Made by a program: the position numbers and the translations under genes
Shown here: positions 51,658 through 60,867 of the stretch, in pieces
Numbering within the stretch: position 1 is the stretch's first letter
Layout: each line of letters opens with the position of its first letter
The notes under the pieces: model-generated
Databases searched by the model: none
What the model was told of the DNA's origin: nothing
What the model saw: the letters and a program-made list of their open reading frames with translations, nothing else
Assembly (NCBI GenBank): GCA_905181705.1
Contig: CAJIYP010000001.1
Location: 310,001 to 374,000, forward strand
Reading direction: 5' to 3'
Source: Cryomorphaceae bacterium BACL29 MAG-121220-bin8
GTDB lineage: Bacteria; Bacteroidota; Bacteroidia; Flavobacteriales; Flavobacteriaceae
DNA: 64,000 nt

Positions 51658-51786
51658 AATGTGATATGAATTTTAGTTTAAATAATTGATTTCGAAAAAA
51701 ATATATATATAATTAAAGTTTTAATTATTTAATCCAACAACCTTAACAATATTTATAATTTAATTGACGCAATATAGTTAAAAAAT

Positions 51787-51904
51787 AGTGCTCGTACACA
51801 ATTTAAATAAAAATATTAATAAGTTATATTTATTTGATTATCAGCGTTTCCTATACGTATTGAGCTATTAAAAAAATAAATAACGATAGTGTTGGTGCAC
51901 AATT
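51787..51904. promoter_or_regulatory. Divergent control region with two copies of a 17-bp motif
   Basis: AGTGCTCGTACACAATT (51787-51803) and AGTGTTGGTGCACAATT (51888-51904) agree at 14 of 17 positions and are 101 bases apart. They lie in the 294-bp region between the LacI-type gene and the first giant gene. The GTAC/GTGCAC cores are palindromic, as in many LacI operators. Regulation of both genes by the adjacent LacI-type protein is an inference. Confidence 0.45.
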
Positions 51905-51951
51905 ATTAAATTTCTCTGGATATTTACTAAATTTATATTTTATTTTATCTC

Positions 51952-52993
51952 ATGACAATAAATGACATAGCTGCCAAAGCGAAACTTTCCAGAGGAACTG
52001 TTGACAGAGTTATTCATAATCGTGGAGGTGTTTCTAAAAAGAACGAAACATTAATAAATTCTTTAATTAAAAAATATGATTTCAAAATAAATCAAGCTGC
52101 TAGTTTGTTAGCAAAAACAAAAGAATATAAAATTGTTACTCTGATTCCTGGTAATGAAGATGTCTTTTGGGAATCGCCTGCCCTAGGGGTAGAAAAAGCT
52201 AGCTCTAAAATTAAAATGTTTGGATTTAATAGTGATTAATTACAGATTCTCACAAACAGAAGTAAATACTTATTTAAAATCATTTGATAAACTTTTAAAT
52301 GAAAAGCCAGATGGAATTATTTTGGTTCCCGCATTTAAAAAAGCAACAAAAAGTATTTTGAAAAAAATTGAAGCAGCAAAAATCCCATATATTTTTTTAA
52401 ACATCAACCTAAATAGCTACAATAATCTTTCCTATGTTGGAGAAGACTCTTATAAAAGTGGATTCCTTGCAGGAAAACTTCTACACACATGTCTTGGAGA
52501 TAAACCAAATTTTCTGACTGTTAAAGTTGCAGCTGAATTTAACAATGAAGCGATACTTAACAGGCTTAAGGGTTTTGATGGATATTTTTTGAAAGAAAAA
52601 ATCGAAACCACCTCAGTTAGCATTACTTTTAAGTCAGTAAAATCTAAAACCATCGTATCTGAAAAAATCAACACTATTCTTGAACTCAATCCTGAAATTG
52701 AAGGGATTTTTGTTCCATCAGGAAAAGTTGGATTAATTGCAAGTTTAGTAAATCGAAAAAATATAAAAATCATTGGATACGATACAACACCACTAAATTT
52801 AAAATACCTAAACAATAAAAAAATTACTTTTTTAATTTCACAAAAATCTTTTAATCAAGGATTTGATTCAATAATTTACATGAGAGATTTTATACTAAAT
52901 AAAATTAATCCTAAAAAAGCAAACCTCTCTCCAATTGAAATTATTACAAAAGAAAATTTAGAATTTTCTAAACAGAACACTATCGAATCTTAA
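51952..52993 (+). CDS. LacI-type transcriptional regulator (one frameshift)
   Basis: The N-terminus MTINDIAAKAKLSRGTVDRV is the LacI helix-turn-helix, followed by the hinge helix region (INQAASLLAKTKEYKIVTLIPG). A periplasmic-binding-type sugar domain follows (PDGIILVPAFKKATKSI, SYVGEDSYKSGFLAGKL, KIIGYDTTPLNLKYL). The frame slips near 52218: ASSKIKMF continues as DLIVINYRFSQ if one G of GG is removed. Corrected length is about 346 residues, normal for the family. In Bacteroidota such regulators often control glycan-related genes; here the divergent neighbour is the first giant surface-protein gene. Confidence 0.9.
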
Positions 52994-53022
52994 AAAAATT
53001 TCTTAACTAAAGTTTATTCTTT

Positions 53023-53177
53023 CCAAGAAAGTAACCAATATTTCATTTTAATTTCCCAACCTGGCATCGTAACTTCTAGAATAACTTTTTGCAGACATAG
53101 TACTCAACTAACAAGGGAATCGTTAAACCAACAAAACCAATTGTAGTCTTTTTAATAAATTCCCTTTTTTTATTCAT
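53023..53177 (-). pseudogene. Decayed N-terminal fragment, possibly of a Tat-exported Gfo/Idh oxidoreductase
   Basis: The 349-bp gap after the regulator is otherwise empty. Its minus strand starts with ATG at 53177 and reads KKREFIKKTTIGFVGLTIPL, then stops. In a second frame it continues STMSAKSYSR before another stop. Signal peptides of the type RREFIKKT...GFS with SAKSYSR nearby are usual at the start of Gfo/Idh/MocA or related sugar-modifying proteins of Bacteroidota. No catalytic part is left. The remainder of the gap (53180-53342) shows nothing. Confidence 0.35.
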
Positions 53178-53342
53178 TTTATTACAATTATTTAATTTTT
53201 ATGTTCTTAAACATAACTTAAACTCCGTGATTCTGTAATAAAATATGGCCTTAGGTCGCTTATCCGAAATTTTCCTAAACAGAATATTTACTGTATTTAA
53301 TTAAAGGCTTAATAATTTGAGAAAATCTGGCAACCTTTTTTA

Positions 53343-53846
53343 TTATAAACTAGATCGGTTGCCTAGTTCGATAATATCCATGTTTTCTATTTTTTCCTGA
53401 TTGATTTCGAATCGGATCATGGTTCTTTTTTTATGGAATCCATGTCTCCCAGCAGCTCCTGGGTTCATGAATAAAACGCGGTTGGTTTTGTCGTATTCTA
53501 CCTTTAAAATATGGGAATGTCCACAAATAAAAATTTTAGGTCTCTCCCGTAAAATTAGTGGCTTGCTTTTTTTATTGTAATAGGGAGGTTTTCCACCAAT
53601 ATGGATCATAGAAACCTTTACCTTTTCACACATGAAAGTGTTGATTTCTTTCATGGTAGATCGAACTACATGGTCGTCAATATTTCCGTAAACAGATCTA
53701 ACTTTTGTTATTTTTTCAAGCTCGTCAAAAACATCAATTTTTCCAATATCTCCAGCATGCCAGATTTCGTCTGCTTGCTTGGCGTATTTAATTATTCCCT
53801 TGTCGATGTAACTGTGGGTATCTGATAATAATAGAATTTTTTTCAA
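53343..53846 (-). CDS. YfcE/MJ0936-family phosphodiesterase
   Basis: A 167-residue calcineurin-like phosphoesterase. Metal-binding motifs occur in order: DTHS (residue 9), GDIGKIDV, GNIDDH and GHSHILKV, followed by NPGAAGRHG. The family hydrolyses phosphodiesters with Mn2+; physiological substrates are mostly unknown. It is divergent from truA with a 64-bp gap. Confidence 0.92.
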   Translation of the reverse strand: MKKILLLSDTHSYIDKGIIKYAKQADEIWHAGDIGKIDVFDELEKITKVRSVYGNIDDHVVRSTMKEINTFMCEKVKVSMIHIGGKPPYYNKKSKPLILRERPKIFICGHSHILKVEYDKTNRVLFMNPGAAGRHGFHKKRTMIRFEINQEKIENMDIIELGNRSSL

Positions 53847-53910
53847 ATAATTATTTTTTTGACTTTCTTATTAAGGTATATTTGAACTTTTAACAAAAGT
53901 AGTATTTCTC

Positions 53911-54663
53911 TTGCGATATTTATTAGAATTATCTTTTAATGGTGCCAATTATCACGGTTGGCAAATACAACCTAATTCCATTTCTGTGCAAGAAACAATG
54001 GAGAAGTGTATCTCCACTATTTTAAATAAAAAAATAAGTATTGTAGGAGCCGGTAGAACCGATACTGGAGTGCATGCTTCTTATTTTTGTGCTCATTTTG
54101 ATTTGGATTTTAGAATTGAGGATAAATCTGATTTTATCTACAAGTCGAATTCCTTTTTGCCCAGTGATATTGCAATAAAAAACATAAATTTAGTAAAGGA
54201 AGATTTCCACGCTAGATTTGATGCCCTAAGTAGAACTTACCAATACAAGTTAAATACAGCTAAAAATCCTTTTTTAGTAAATGATTCCTATTACCTGAAA
54301 AAAGATATTGATTTTTGTAAAATGAATTTAGCTGCTTTAAAGCTTTTTGATTACACCGATTTTAAATGTTTTTCTAAATCCAATACCGACGTTCATACTT
54401 TTGATTGTGATATTAAAAATGCCAGCTGGTCCTTTGAAGAAAACCACTGGGTTTTTGAAATATCAGCAAATCGTTTTTTAAGAAATATGGTTAGAGCCAT
54501 AGTCGGGACTTTAATAGAAATAGGGGAGGGTAAACATGAAATTTCCCACCTCGATGCGGTAATAAAAAGTAAAAATAGAGAAGTGGCAGGCTATTCAGTA
54601 CCTGCACAAGGTTTATATTTGACCAATATTATTTATCCTAAAAATTCTTTATTAGATGAGTAA
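53911..54663 (+). CDS. truA: tRNA pseudouridine(38-40) synthase
   Basis: A 250-residue TruA. The catalytic Asp lies in GAGRTDTGVHA; ALSRTYQYKL, ANRFLRNMVRAIVG and the N-terminal YLLELSFNGANYHGWQIQPN are signatures. The start is TTG at 53911, since the conserved N-terminus begins right there. A TATATTTG box at 53877-53884 may be the -7 element. The stop overlaps the start of the ABC exporter gene by 8 bases. Confidence 0.95.
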   Translation: MRYLLELSFNGANYHGWQIQPNSISVQETMEKCISTILNKKISIVGAGRTDTGVHASYFCAHFDLDFRIEDKSDFIYKSNSFLPSDIAIKNINLVKEDFHARFDALSRTYQYKLNTAKNPFLVNDSYYLKKDIDFCKMNLAALKLFDYTDFKCFSKSNTDVHTFDCDIKNASWSFEENHWVFEISANRFLRNMVRAIVGTLIEIGEGKHEISHLDAVIKSKNREVAGYSVPAQGLYLTNIIYPKNSLLDE

Positions 54664-56440
54664 AAACTCAAATCTTCTTGATGTTCAGCTTTTTAAAAGG
54701 TTATTGGGTTATGTGCTAGTATACCGAACTACCTTTATTTTTGTGGCTATAGCAGCGATTCTAATTTCTATTTTTTCAACTCTTACTCCTTACCTAATAA
54801 AAATTGCAGTTGACGATTACTTGTCTCTTGGGAGATACGATGATTTTATTTACGTAATATGTTTTATGCTTTTGAATCTTGTTTTGACCGTTATTTTCAT
54901 GTTTCTCTTTAGTTATTACGCGAATCTCCTTGGTCAGAATGTGGTTTATGATCTTAGAGTAAAACTTTTTAGACATATTCTAGATTTTAAAATGGCATAT
55001 TTTGATAAATCTTCTGTTGGAAGATTGGTCACTAGAGCTGTCAATGACATGGAAACTATTGCTAGTATTTTCAGTCAAGGTCTTTTTATGATTGTTGCAG
55101 ACTTGTTACAAATGCTTTTAGTTATCATAGTAATGCTAGTGTTGAGTTGGAAGCTTAGCATGACAATTTTTTTAGTTTTGCCCTTTATTTTATTCGCAAC
55201 TAGGAAGTTTCAAAAATCGATGAAAGTTGCTTTTAATGAGGTTAGATCAGAAGTTGCTAATTTAAATTCCTTTGTTCAAGAAAGATTGACAGGAATGAAA
55301 ATAGTACAGCTTTTCAATAGAGAAGAAATTGAATATGAAAACTTTGAAAAAATTAATGAAAAGCATAAAAAAGCATGGCTAAAAACGGTATGGTATAACT
55401 CCATTTTTTTTCCAATAGCAGAACTCTCTACCTCTATTACAGTTGGATTAATTGTTTGGTTTGGTGGGATGAATGTAATTTTAGAAGACACAGAAATTAC
55501 CCTAGGAATTATATTTCTTTTTATTCAACTTTCCCAAATGCTTTTTCGTCCCCTTAGGCAAATTGCTGATAAGTTCAACACTCTTCAAATGGGGATGGTA
55601 GCTGCCAATAGAGTGTTTAAAATAATAGATACAGACAGTAAGATTCCAAATAAAGGAAAATTATCTGCAGATTCTTTAAAGGGTAATATTGAATTTAAAA
55701 ACATAGGTTTTTCATATGTGAAGGGAGAGGATGTTTTGAAAGATATTTCCTTTCACGTTAAAAGTGGTGAAAAAGTAGCTATTGTAGGAGCTACTGGTTC
55801 AGGAAAAACAACGATTGTTAACCTGTTGACTCGTTTTTATGATACCCAGCAAGGATCGATAGAGATTGATAAAATGGATATAAAAGAAATAGATATTTTT
55901 TCTCTAAGATCTAAAATTGCTCTAGTTCTTCAAGACGTATTTTTGTTTGCAGACTCCCTATTGAACAACATTACCCTTTGGAACAAAACTATCTCATTTG
56001 ATGATGTTATTAGTGCAGCTAAAAAAATGGGAATTCATGATTTTATAATGTCTCTTCCCAATGGATATAATTACAATGTTAAAGAAAGAGGAGTCATGCT
56101 ATCCCAAGGACAAAGACAGCTGATTTCTTTTTTAAGAGCTTACTTAAAAAACCCCTCTGTTTTGATTTTAGACGAGGCGACTTCTTCCATTGATTCCAAT
56201 TCAGAAGAATTGATTCAAAGTGCTATTTTAAAAATTACAGAGAATAAAACCTCTATAATTATCGCACATAGACTCTCTACTATTTTAAACTCTGATAAAA
56301 TTTTAGTGATGGACAAGGGAGTTTTGGTAGAATCTGGTTCTCACAAAGAGCTAATAAAAAAAGAGAATGGTTATTACAAGAATCTATACGAGATTCAATT
56401 TAAAAAATCGGAGTCTATACTAGCTCAGCCTCTATCATAG
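54656..56440 (+). CDS. ABC exporter, permease-ATPase fusion
   Basis: A 594-residue half-transporter: six transmembrane segments in residues 20-310, then an ATPase domain with Walker A GATGSGKTT, signature LSQGQRQ, Walker B ILDEATSSID and the switch His in IIAHRLST. The type acts as a homodimer or heterodimer exporting lipids, peptides or drugs (MsbA/MdlB-like); the substrate cannot be set. Overlaps truA by 8 bases and converges on cdaA, whose 3' end it overlaps by 26 bases. Confidence 0.92.
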   Translation: MSKNSNLLDVQLFKRLLGYVLVYRTTFIFVAIAAILISIFSTLTPYLIKIAVDDYLSLGRYDDFIYVICFMLLNLVLTVIFMFLFSYYANLLGQNVVYDLRVKLFRHILDFKMAYFDKSSVGRLVTRAVNDMETIASIFSQGLFMIVADLLQMLLVIIVMLVLSWKLSMTIFLVLPFILFATRKFQKSMKVAFNEVRSEVANLNSFVQERLTGMKIVQLFNREEIEYENFEKINEKHKKAWLKTVWYNSIFFPIAELSTSITVGLIVWFGGMNVILEDTEITLGIIFLFIQLSQMLFRPLRQIADKFNTLQMGMVAANRVFKIIDTDSKIPNKGKLSADSLKGNIEFKNIGFSYVKGEDVLKDISFHVKSGEKVAIVGATGSGKTTIVNLLTRFYDTQQGSIEIDKMDIKEIDIFSLRSKIALVLQDVFLFADSLLNNITLWNKTISFDDVISAAKKMGIHDFIMSLPNGYNYNVKERGVMLSQGQRQLISFLRAYLKNPSVLILDEATSSIDSNSEELIQSAILKITENKTSIIIAHRLSTILNSDKILVMDKGVLVESGSHKELIKKENGYYKNLYEIQFKKSESILAQPLS

Positions 56441-57200
56441 TCTGAAGGGTTTCACTATTTTTATGAGCGAATATCTCTCCATTTTTAATGAAAGTAATTT
56501 TTCCTTTTTCCTCAGATATTACAATAGCTATTGCATCGGTTTTTTCAGTAATTCCAAATGCAGCTCTGTGTCTTAATCCAAGTTGGGAATCAATATTTTT
56601 ATTTTCAGAAACAGGTAAAATAACCCTAGTGGCAGTGATGAAATTACCATCAATAATAACAGCACCATCATGAAGAGGGCTGTTCTTGTAGAAGATACTC
56701 TCAATAATTGGAGAAGAGATTTCTAGATATAAATTGTCTCCTGTGTTTTTTATAAAATCTAAACTGTTGTTTCTTTCTATAACAAACAAAGCACCGGTCT
56801 TACTTTTAGCTAGTTTTTCACAGCTTTTTAAAAATTCTTCAATATTCATCTGGCTAACTTCCCTAGAGGGTTTGAAGATTTTTAAGTATTTGAAGTATAT
56901 TTTATTATTTGTAAGGTTATTAGATCCTAGCATTAAAAGAAACTTTCTGATTTCTTGCTGGAAGACTACTATGAGTGCAAAAACTCCAACGCTAATAAAT
57001 TGCCCCAATAAATTACTTAAGATATTCATCTCAAGAATATCAGTTAATTTCCAAATTAAATAAATTATGACAATTCCAATTAATATATTAATTGCAGCGG
57101 TTCCTTTTACTAATTTATAAATGTAGTAGACTAAAATTCCTACTAGAATAATATCGATTACATCAATGAAATCTGGTAATAAAAAATCTAGTTTATCCAA
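56415..57200 (-). CDS. cdaA: Diadenylate cyclase CdaA
   Basis: A 261-residue membrane enzyme that makes c-di-AMP from two ATP. Three N-terminal hydrophobic helices (about 10-90) precede the DAC domain with HDGAVII and GLRHRAAFG, the two catalytic motifs. In Bacteroidota cdaA commonly follows folP, as here (38-base gap). c-di-AMP controls potassium and osmolyte balance. Confidence 0.94.
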   Translation of the reverse strand: MDKLDFLLPDFIDVIDIILVGILVYYIYKLVKGTAAINILIGIVIIYLIWKLTDILEMNILSNLLGQFISVGVFALIVVFQQEIRKFLLMLGSNNLTNNKIYFKYLKIFKPSREVSQMNIEEFLKSCEKLAKSKTGALFVIERNNSLDFIKNTGDNLYLEISSPIIESIFYKNSPLHDGAVIIDGNFITATRVILPVSENKNIDSQLGLRHRAAFGITEKTDAIAIVISEEKGKITFIKNGEIFAHKNSETLQTMIEAELV

Positions 57201-57237
57201 TGGTTATAGAATTTCTATAAAAGTAATTAAAAATGAA

Positions 57238-58068
57238 TTAAGTGGTTTTTTTTAGGAAATTTGTTAATTCCACTACCTCTTTTGCCTCTTTAACATCGTG
57301 AACACGAAGAATATTTGCTCCTGAAAGAACAGAAACAGTATGTAGGCAAGTAGTGCCGTTCAAGGCATTCTCTGGTTTGGTGTCTAAGAGTTTGTATATC
57401 ATTGATTTTCTTGAAACACCAACCAAAATAGGGCAGTCCAGTTTTTTGAAAAAAGATAAATTATTTAATATCTCATAATTATGCTCTAAAGTTTTTCCAA
57501 ATCCAAATCCCGGATCAATGATAACATCCATTATTCCCGCTTCTCTTGCAAAAAATATTTTTTCAGAAAGATTTTTTACTATCTCGTTTACTACATTTTT
57601 ATATGTAGGTTTATCTTGCATGTTCTGTGGGTTTCCTTTCATATGCATAAGGATGTAGGGAACATTTAATTGCGCAACACATTTAAACATATCGGAATCT
57701 AATTCCCCTGCAGAGATGTCGTTGACTATGGAGGCTCCGCTATCCACAGCTTTTTTAGCCACCTCACTTCTAAAAGTATCCACCGAAATAATGGTGTCAC
57801 TAAATTTATTTTTTATCAATTCAATAACAGGAACTACTCTTTTAATTTCCTCTTCTAACTTAACTGGATTTGCACCAGGTTTAGAACTATATCCTCCTAC
57901 ATCAATTAGATCAGCTCCATCCTTTATCATTTTCTCCACCTGATCTAAAACTTTTTTATCAGAATTAAATTTGCCTCCGTCGTAAAATGAATCAGGTGTG
58001 ATATTTAAAATACCCATTATTTTGGGTGATGATAAATCCATTAATTTTCCTTTTAAGTTGATTGTCAT
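57238..58068 (-). CDS. folP: Dihydropteroate synthase
   Basis: A 276-residue TIM-barrel enzyme joining p-aminobenzoate to hydroxymethyl-dihydropterin diphosphate. Signatures: GILNITPDSFYDGGK, DVGGYSSKPGA, ISVDTFRSEV, DIIDPGFGFGKTLEHN and GVSRKSMI. It forms a probable two-gene unit with cdaA and is divergent from the DUF1599 gene. Confidence 0.96.
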   Translation of the reverse strand: MTINLKGKLMDLSSPKIMGILNITPDSFYDGGKFNSDKKVLDQVEKMIKDGADLIDVGGYSSKPGANPVKLEEEIKRVVPVIELIKNKFSDTIISVDTFRSEVAKKAVDSGASIVNDISAGELDSDMFKCVAQLNVPYILMHMKGNPQNMQDKPTYKNVVNEIVKNLSEKIFFAREAGIMDVIIDPGFGFGKTLEHNYEILNNLSFFKKLDCPILVGVSRKSMIYKLLDTKPENALNGTTCLHTVSVLSGANILRVHDVKEAKEVVELTNFLKKTT

Positions 58069-58151
58069 TTTGATTATAAATTTTTTAATAACTTTTACAA
58101 AACTAAACTACCTATTTAAATTTTTTCAACGAAATTTACATAAAAATTCTA

Positions 58152-58694
58152 TTGGCTATCAAAACATCAAATCAATACGACCAAGTTACTTCTCGTTGTA
58201 GAGATCTTTTTTTAAAGAAGATGAAAGATTATGGTAGCGCCTGGAGGATTCTTAGACTATCTTCTTTGACCGATCAGATTTTTATTAAAGCTCAAAGAAT
58301 TAGAAGTCTACAAACCAATAAAATTAGAAAAGTGGATGAAGGCCAAGTTTCAGAATTTATAGGCATCATTAATTATTCTATTATGTCTTTAATTCAAATG
58401 GAGAAAGGTGTAGTGGAATCTCCTGATTTGGATTTAGATTCTGCTCTAAGTTTATATGACATCCATTTATCGGAGACAAAAACTTTAATGGAAAATAAAA
58501 ATCACGACTACGGGGAAGCGTGGAGAGAGATGCGCGTGAGTTCCTTGACTGATTTAATTCTTCAAAAAATTTTAAGAATAAAGCAAATTGAAGACAACAA
58601 AGGGAAAACTCTTGTTAGCGAGGGAATTGATGCGAATTATCAAGACATGATTAATTACTCTGTTTTTGCTTTGATTCATCTAGAAGAAAAATAA
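58152..58694 (+). CDS. DUF1599 (nucleotide-modification-associated) protein, duplicated domain
   Basis: A 180-residue protein made of two copies of one helical unit: MKDYGSAWRILRLSSLTDQI in the first half and KNHDYGEAWREMRVSSLTDL in the second, each followed by an IxYSxxSLIxxE-like helix. It matches DUF1599, found in Bacteroidota near folP. Function unknown; distant links to nucleotide metabolism have been proposed. The start is taken as TTG at 58152 because no ATG lies upstream of the first repeat. The ABC permease gene begins 7 bases after its stop. Confidence 0.8.
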   Translation: MAIKTSNQYDQVTSRCRDLFLKKMKDYGSAWRILRLSSLTDQIFIKAQRIRSLQTNKIRKVDEGQVSEFIGIINYSIMSLIQMEKGVVESPDLDLDSALSLYDIHLSETKTLMENKNHDYGEAWREMRVSSLTDLILQKILRIKQIEDNKGKTLVSEGIDANYQDMINYSVFALIHLEEK

Positions 58695-58701
58695 CTTTAT
58701 T

Positions 58702-59775
58702 ATGTATTGGATATTAAGGAAACTATCTAATATGTTTTTAACTCTCTTTGGAGTAACGACTATTATATTTTTTCTCTTTAATGTATTGCCTGGTGATCCC
58801 GCACAAATGATGTTGGGTCAAAACGAAAATTCGGAGCAACTTCTTATTTTAAAAAAGAAATATGGTTTCGATAAACCAGTTTTTGTGCAATATTTATATT
58901 ATTTGAATGACTTGTCACCCGTTTCAATACATTTTAATGACAAAACCAATCTTTCGTTTTTAAAAAAGAACAAGTATAATTATATAAATGTTTTATCCCT
59001 TGAAAATTCTAAAATAGTTTTAAAAACCCCTTATTTAAGAGATTCTTATCAAAAAAATGGGGTTTCAGTAATCGAAATAATTAAAAATACCTTTCCCAAC
59101 ACCGCTATTTTAGCGTTATCCTCCATTATCATAGCCATAATTTTAGGAATGTCTTTAGGGATTTTCTCTGCTTTAAATAAAAACACATGGATTGATTATT
59201 CTATTCAGCTTTTAAGTACCCTAGGAATGAGTGTGCCCTCCTTTTTTAGTTCAATTTTATTTGCCTGGTTGTTTGGATATGTATTAAATGATATTACAGG
59301 TTTAAACATGACAGGAAGCTTATATGAATTGGATGATTATGGTGAAAATTTAACAGTCAATTTGAAAAACTTGATTTTACCTTCTATTGTTTTGGGTATT
59401 AGACCTGTTGCGGTTATCTCGCAGATGATGAGAAATTCTCTCTTAAAAGTATTGTCTCAAAATTATATTAGAACAGCCTACGCAAAGGGATTGTCTAAAT
59501 TTGAGGTTATTAAAAATCATGCAATTAAAAATTCTTTAAACCCAGTGATTACTGCTTTATCAGGATGGTTTGCAAGCATGTTGGCTGGTTCTGTATTTGT
59601 AGAGTATATTTTTGGGTGGAATGGTCTTGGAAAAGAAATAGTGGATTCCCTTAATACTTTGGACGTTCCTGTTTTAATAGGTGCAGTACTAACTATAGCA
59701 TTTATATTCATTTTGATTAATATCTTTGTGGATATAATTTATTCCTGGTTAGATCCTAAAGTAAAACTTGATTAA
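58702..59775 (+). CDS. DppB-like ABC transporter permease
   Basis: A 357-residue inner-membrane permease. N-terminal LFNVLPGDPAQMMLGQ and the coupling EAA-like loop (YIRTAYAKGLSKFEVIKNHAIKN), plus VEYIFGWNGLGKEIV near the end, are typical of DppB/OppB. Six hydrophobic segments are visible. No ATPase or binding-protein gene is adjacent, so partners must be encoded elsewhere. It precedes tpiA closely. Confidence 0.88.
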   Translation: MYWILRKLSNMFLTLFGVTTIIFFLFNVLPGDPAQMMLGQNENSEQLLILKKKYGFDKPVFVQYLYYLNDLSPVSIHFNDKTNLSFLKKNKYNYINVLSLENSKIVLKTPYLRDSYQKNGVSVIEIIKNTFPNTAILALSSIIIAIILGMSLGIFSALNKNTWIDYSIQLLSTLGMSVPSFFSSILFAWLFGYVLNDITGLNMTGSLYELDDYGENLTVNLKNLILPSIVLGIRPVAVISQMMRNSLLKVLSQNYIRTAYAKGLSKFEVIKNHAIKNSLNPVITALSGWFASMLAGSVFVEYIFGWNGLGKEIVDSLNTLDVPVLIGAVLTIAFIFILINIFVDIIYSWLDPKVKLD

Positions 59776-59788
59776 TAAAAATAAAATA

Positions 59789-60547
59789 ATGAGAAAAAAA
59801 ATTGTTGCTGGAAATTGGAAAATGAATAATGATTTCGACCAGACCCTGTCACTGGTTAATGAATTAAAAGAATGTAAAAATTATAAAGATGTAAGTGTGA
59901 TGATTTCACCTGCTTATCCCTTTTTAAAAACTTCTGTAGATCTTCTTGAAAACTCTTCAATTGAAGTAGTTTCTCAAAATATGCATCAAAAGAAAGAAGG
60001 AGCATACACAGGAGAGGTTTCTCCGGGGATGCTAAAAAGTATTGGAGTTTCTAGAACCTTAATTGGGCATTCAGAAAGAAGAGCTTATTTTAATGAAGGA
60101 GATGAGGTTTTATTAGAAAAAATAGAATTGGCTTTAAGTAGTGGTTTAAGTATTATTTTCTGTTTTGGGGAAGAGCTGTCAGACAGAAAATCTAATAAAC
60201 ATTTTCAGGTTGTTAAGTCCCAATTAGATAATACTGTTTTAAAAATAGACAAAGACTCATGGGGAAAGATAATTTTAGCTTATGAACCTGTCTGGGCAAT
60301 TGGAACAGGTGAAACTGCTTCACCCGAACAAGCTCAAGAAATGCATGAGTTTGTAAGAAATTGTGTTTTTGAAAAATACGATAATAGCATTTCAGAAAAT
60401 ATTTCTATTTTATATGGTGGTAGTGTAAAGCCTTCAAATGCAGATGAGATTTTTAGTAAAAAGGATGTAGATGGAGGTTTAATTGGAGGAGCTTCTTTGT
60501 CTGCTAAAGATTTTAATTTGATAGTTGAGGCTAACAGCTCACTTTAA
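59789..60547 (+). CDS. tpiA: Triosephosphate isomerase
   Basis: A 252-residue glycolytic enzyme. Lys in AGNWKMN, the active His in GHSERR, catalytic Glu in LAYEPVWAIGTG and phosphate-binding YGGSVKP and GGASL are all present. I prefer the ATG at 59789, which begins MRKKIVAGNWKMN, over an upstream ATG at 59768 that adds seven residues inside the permease stop. Confidence 0.97.
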   Translation: MRKKIVAGNWKMNNDFDQTLSLVNELKECKNYKDVSVMISPAYPFLKTSVDLLENSSIEVVSQNMHQKKEGAYTGEVSPGMLKSIGVSRTLIGHSERRAYFNEGDEVLLEKIELALSSGLSIIFCFGEELSDRKSNKHFQVVKSQLDNTVLKIDKDSWGKIILAYEPVWAIGTGETASPEQAQEMHEFVRNCVFEKYDNSISENISILYGGSVKPSNADEIFSKKDVDGGLIGGASLSAKDFNLIVEANSSL

Positions 60548-60570
60548 ATGTATGTAAATTTATGTATTAA

Positions 60571-60846
60571 ATGAGCACTAAAGAAAAAGTATTAGAGGAG
60601 GAATCAACCATGATTGAAACGGTTCATGAGAATGAAATTATTCTTCATAATGACGACGTAAACACTTTTGAGCACGTCATTAAAACTCTAATTGAAGTTT
60701 GTGATCATTCCGCTGAACAAGCAGAACAATGTTCGCTTATTGTTCACTACAAAGGAAAGTGTGGAGTTAAATCTGGACCTATATCAGATTTGAAGCCTAG
60801 ATGCACTAAACTTCTTCAAGCGGGATTGAGTGCTGAAATCATTTAA
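60571..60846 (+). CDS. clpS: ATP-dependent Clp protease adaptor ClpS
   Basis: A 91-residue adaptor that delivers N-degron substrates to ClpAP. The core reads ILHNDDVNTFEHVIKTL (with the Asn-Asp pair for N-terminal residue binding), then CSLIVHYKGKCGVKSG. The non-conserved 20-residue N-terminal tail is typical. It lies 23 bases after tpiA. Confidence 0.93.
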   Translation: MSTKEKVLEEESTMIETVHENEIILHNDDVNTFEHVIKTLIEVCDHSAEQAEQCSLIVHYKGKCGVKSGPISDLKPRCTKLLQAGLSAEII

Positions 60847-60867
60847 GTTATTATATATTTGCATTCT

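Noticed and set aside
59768-59788. Upstream ATG for tpiA
   Set aside because: It adds seven residues that overlap the permease stop; the family N-terminus begins at 59789.
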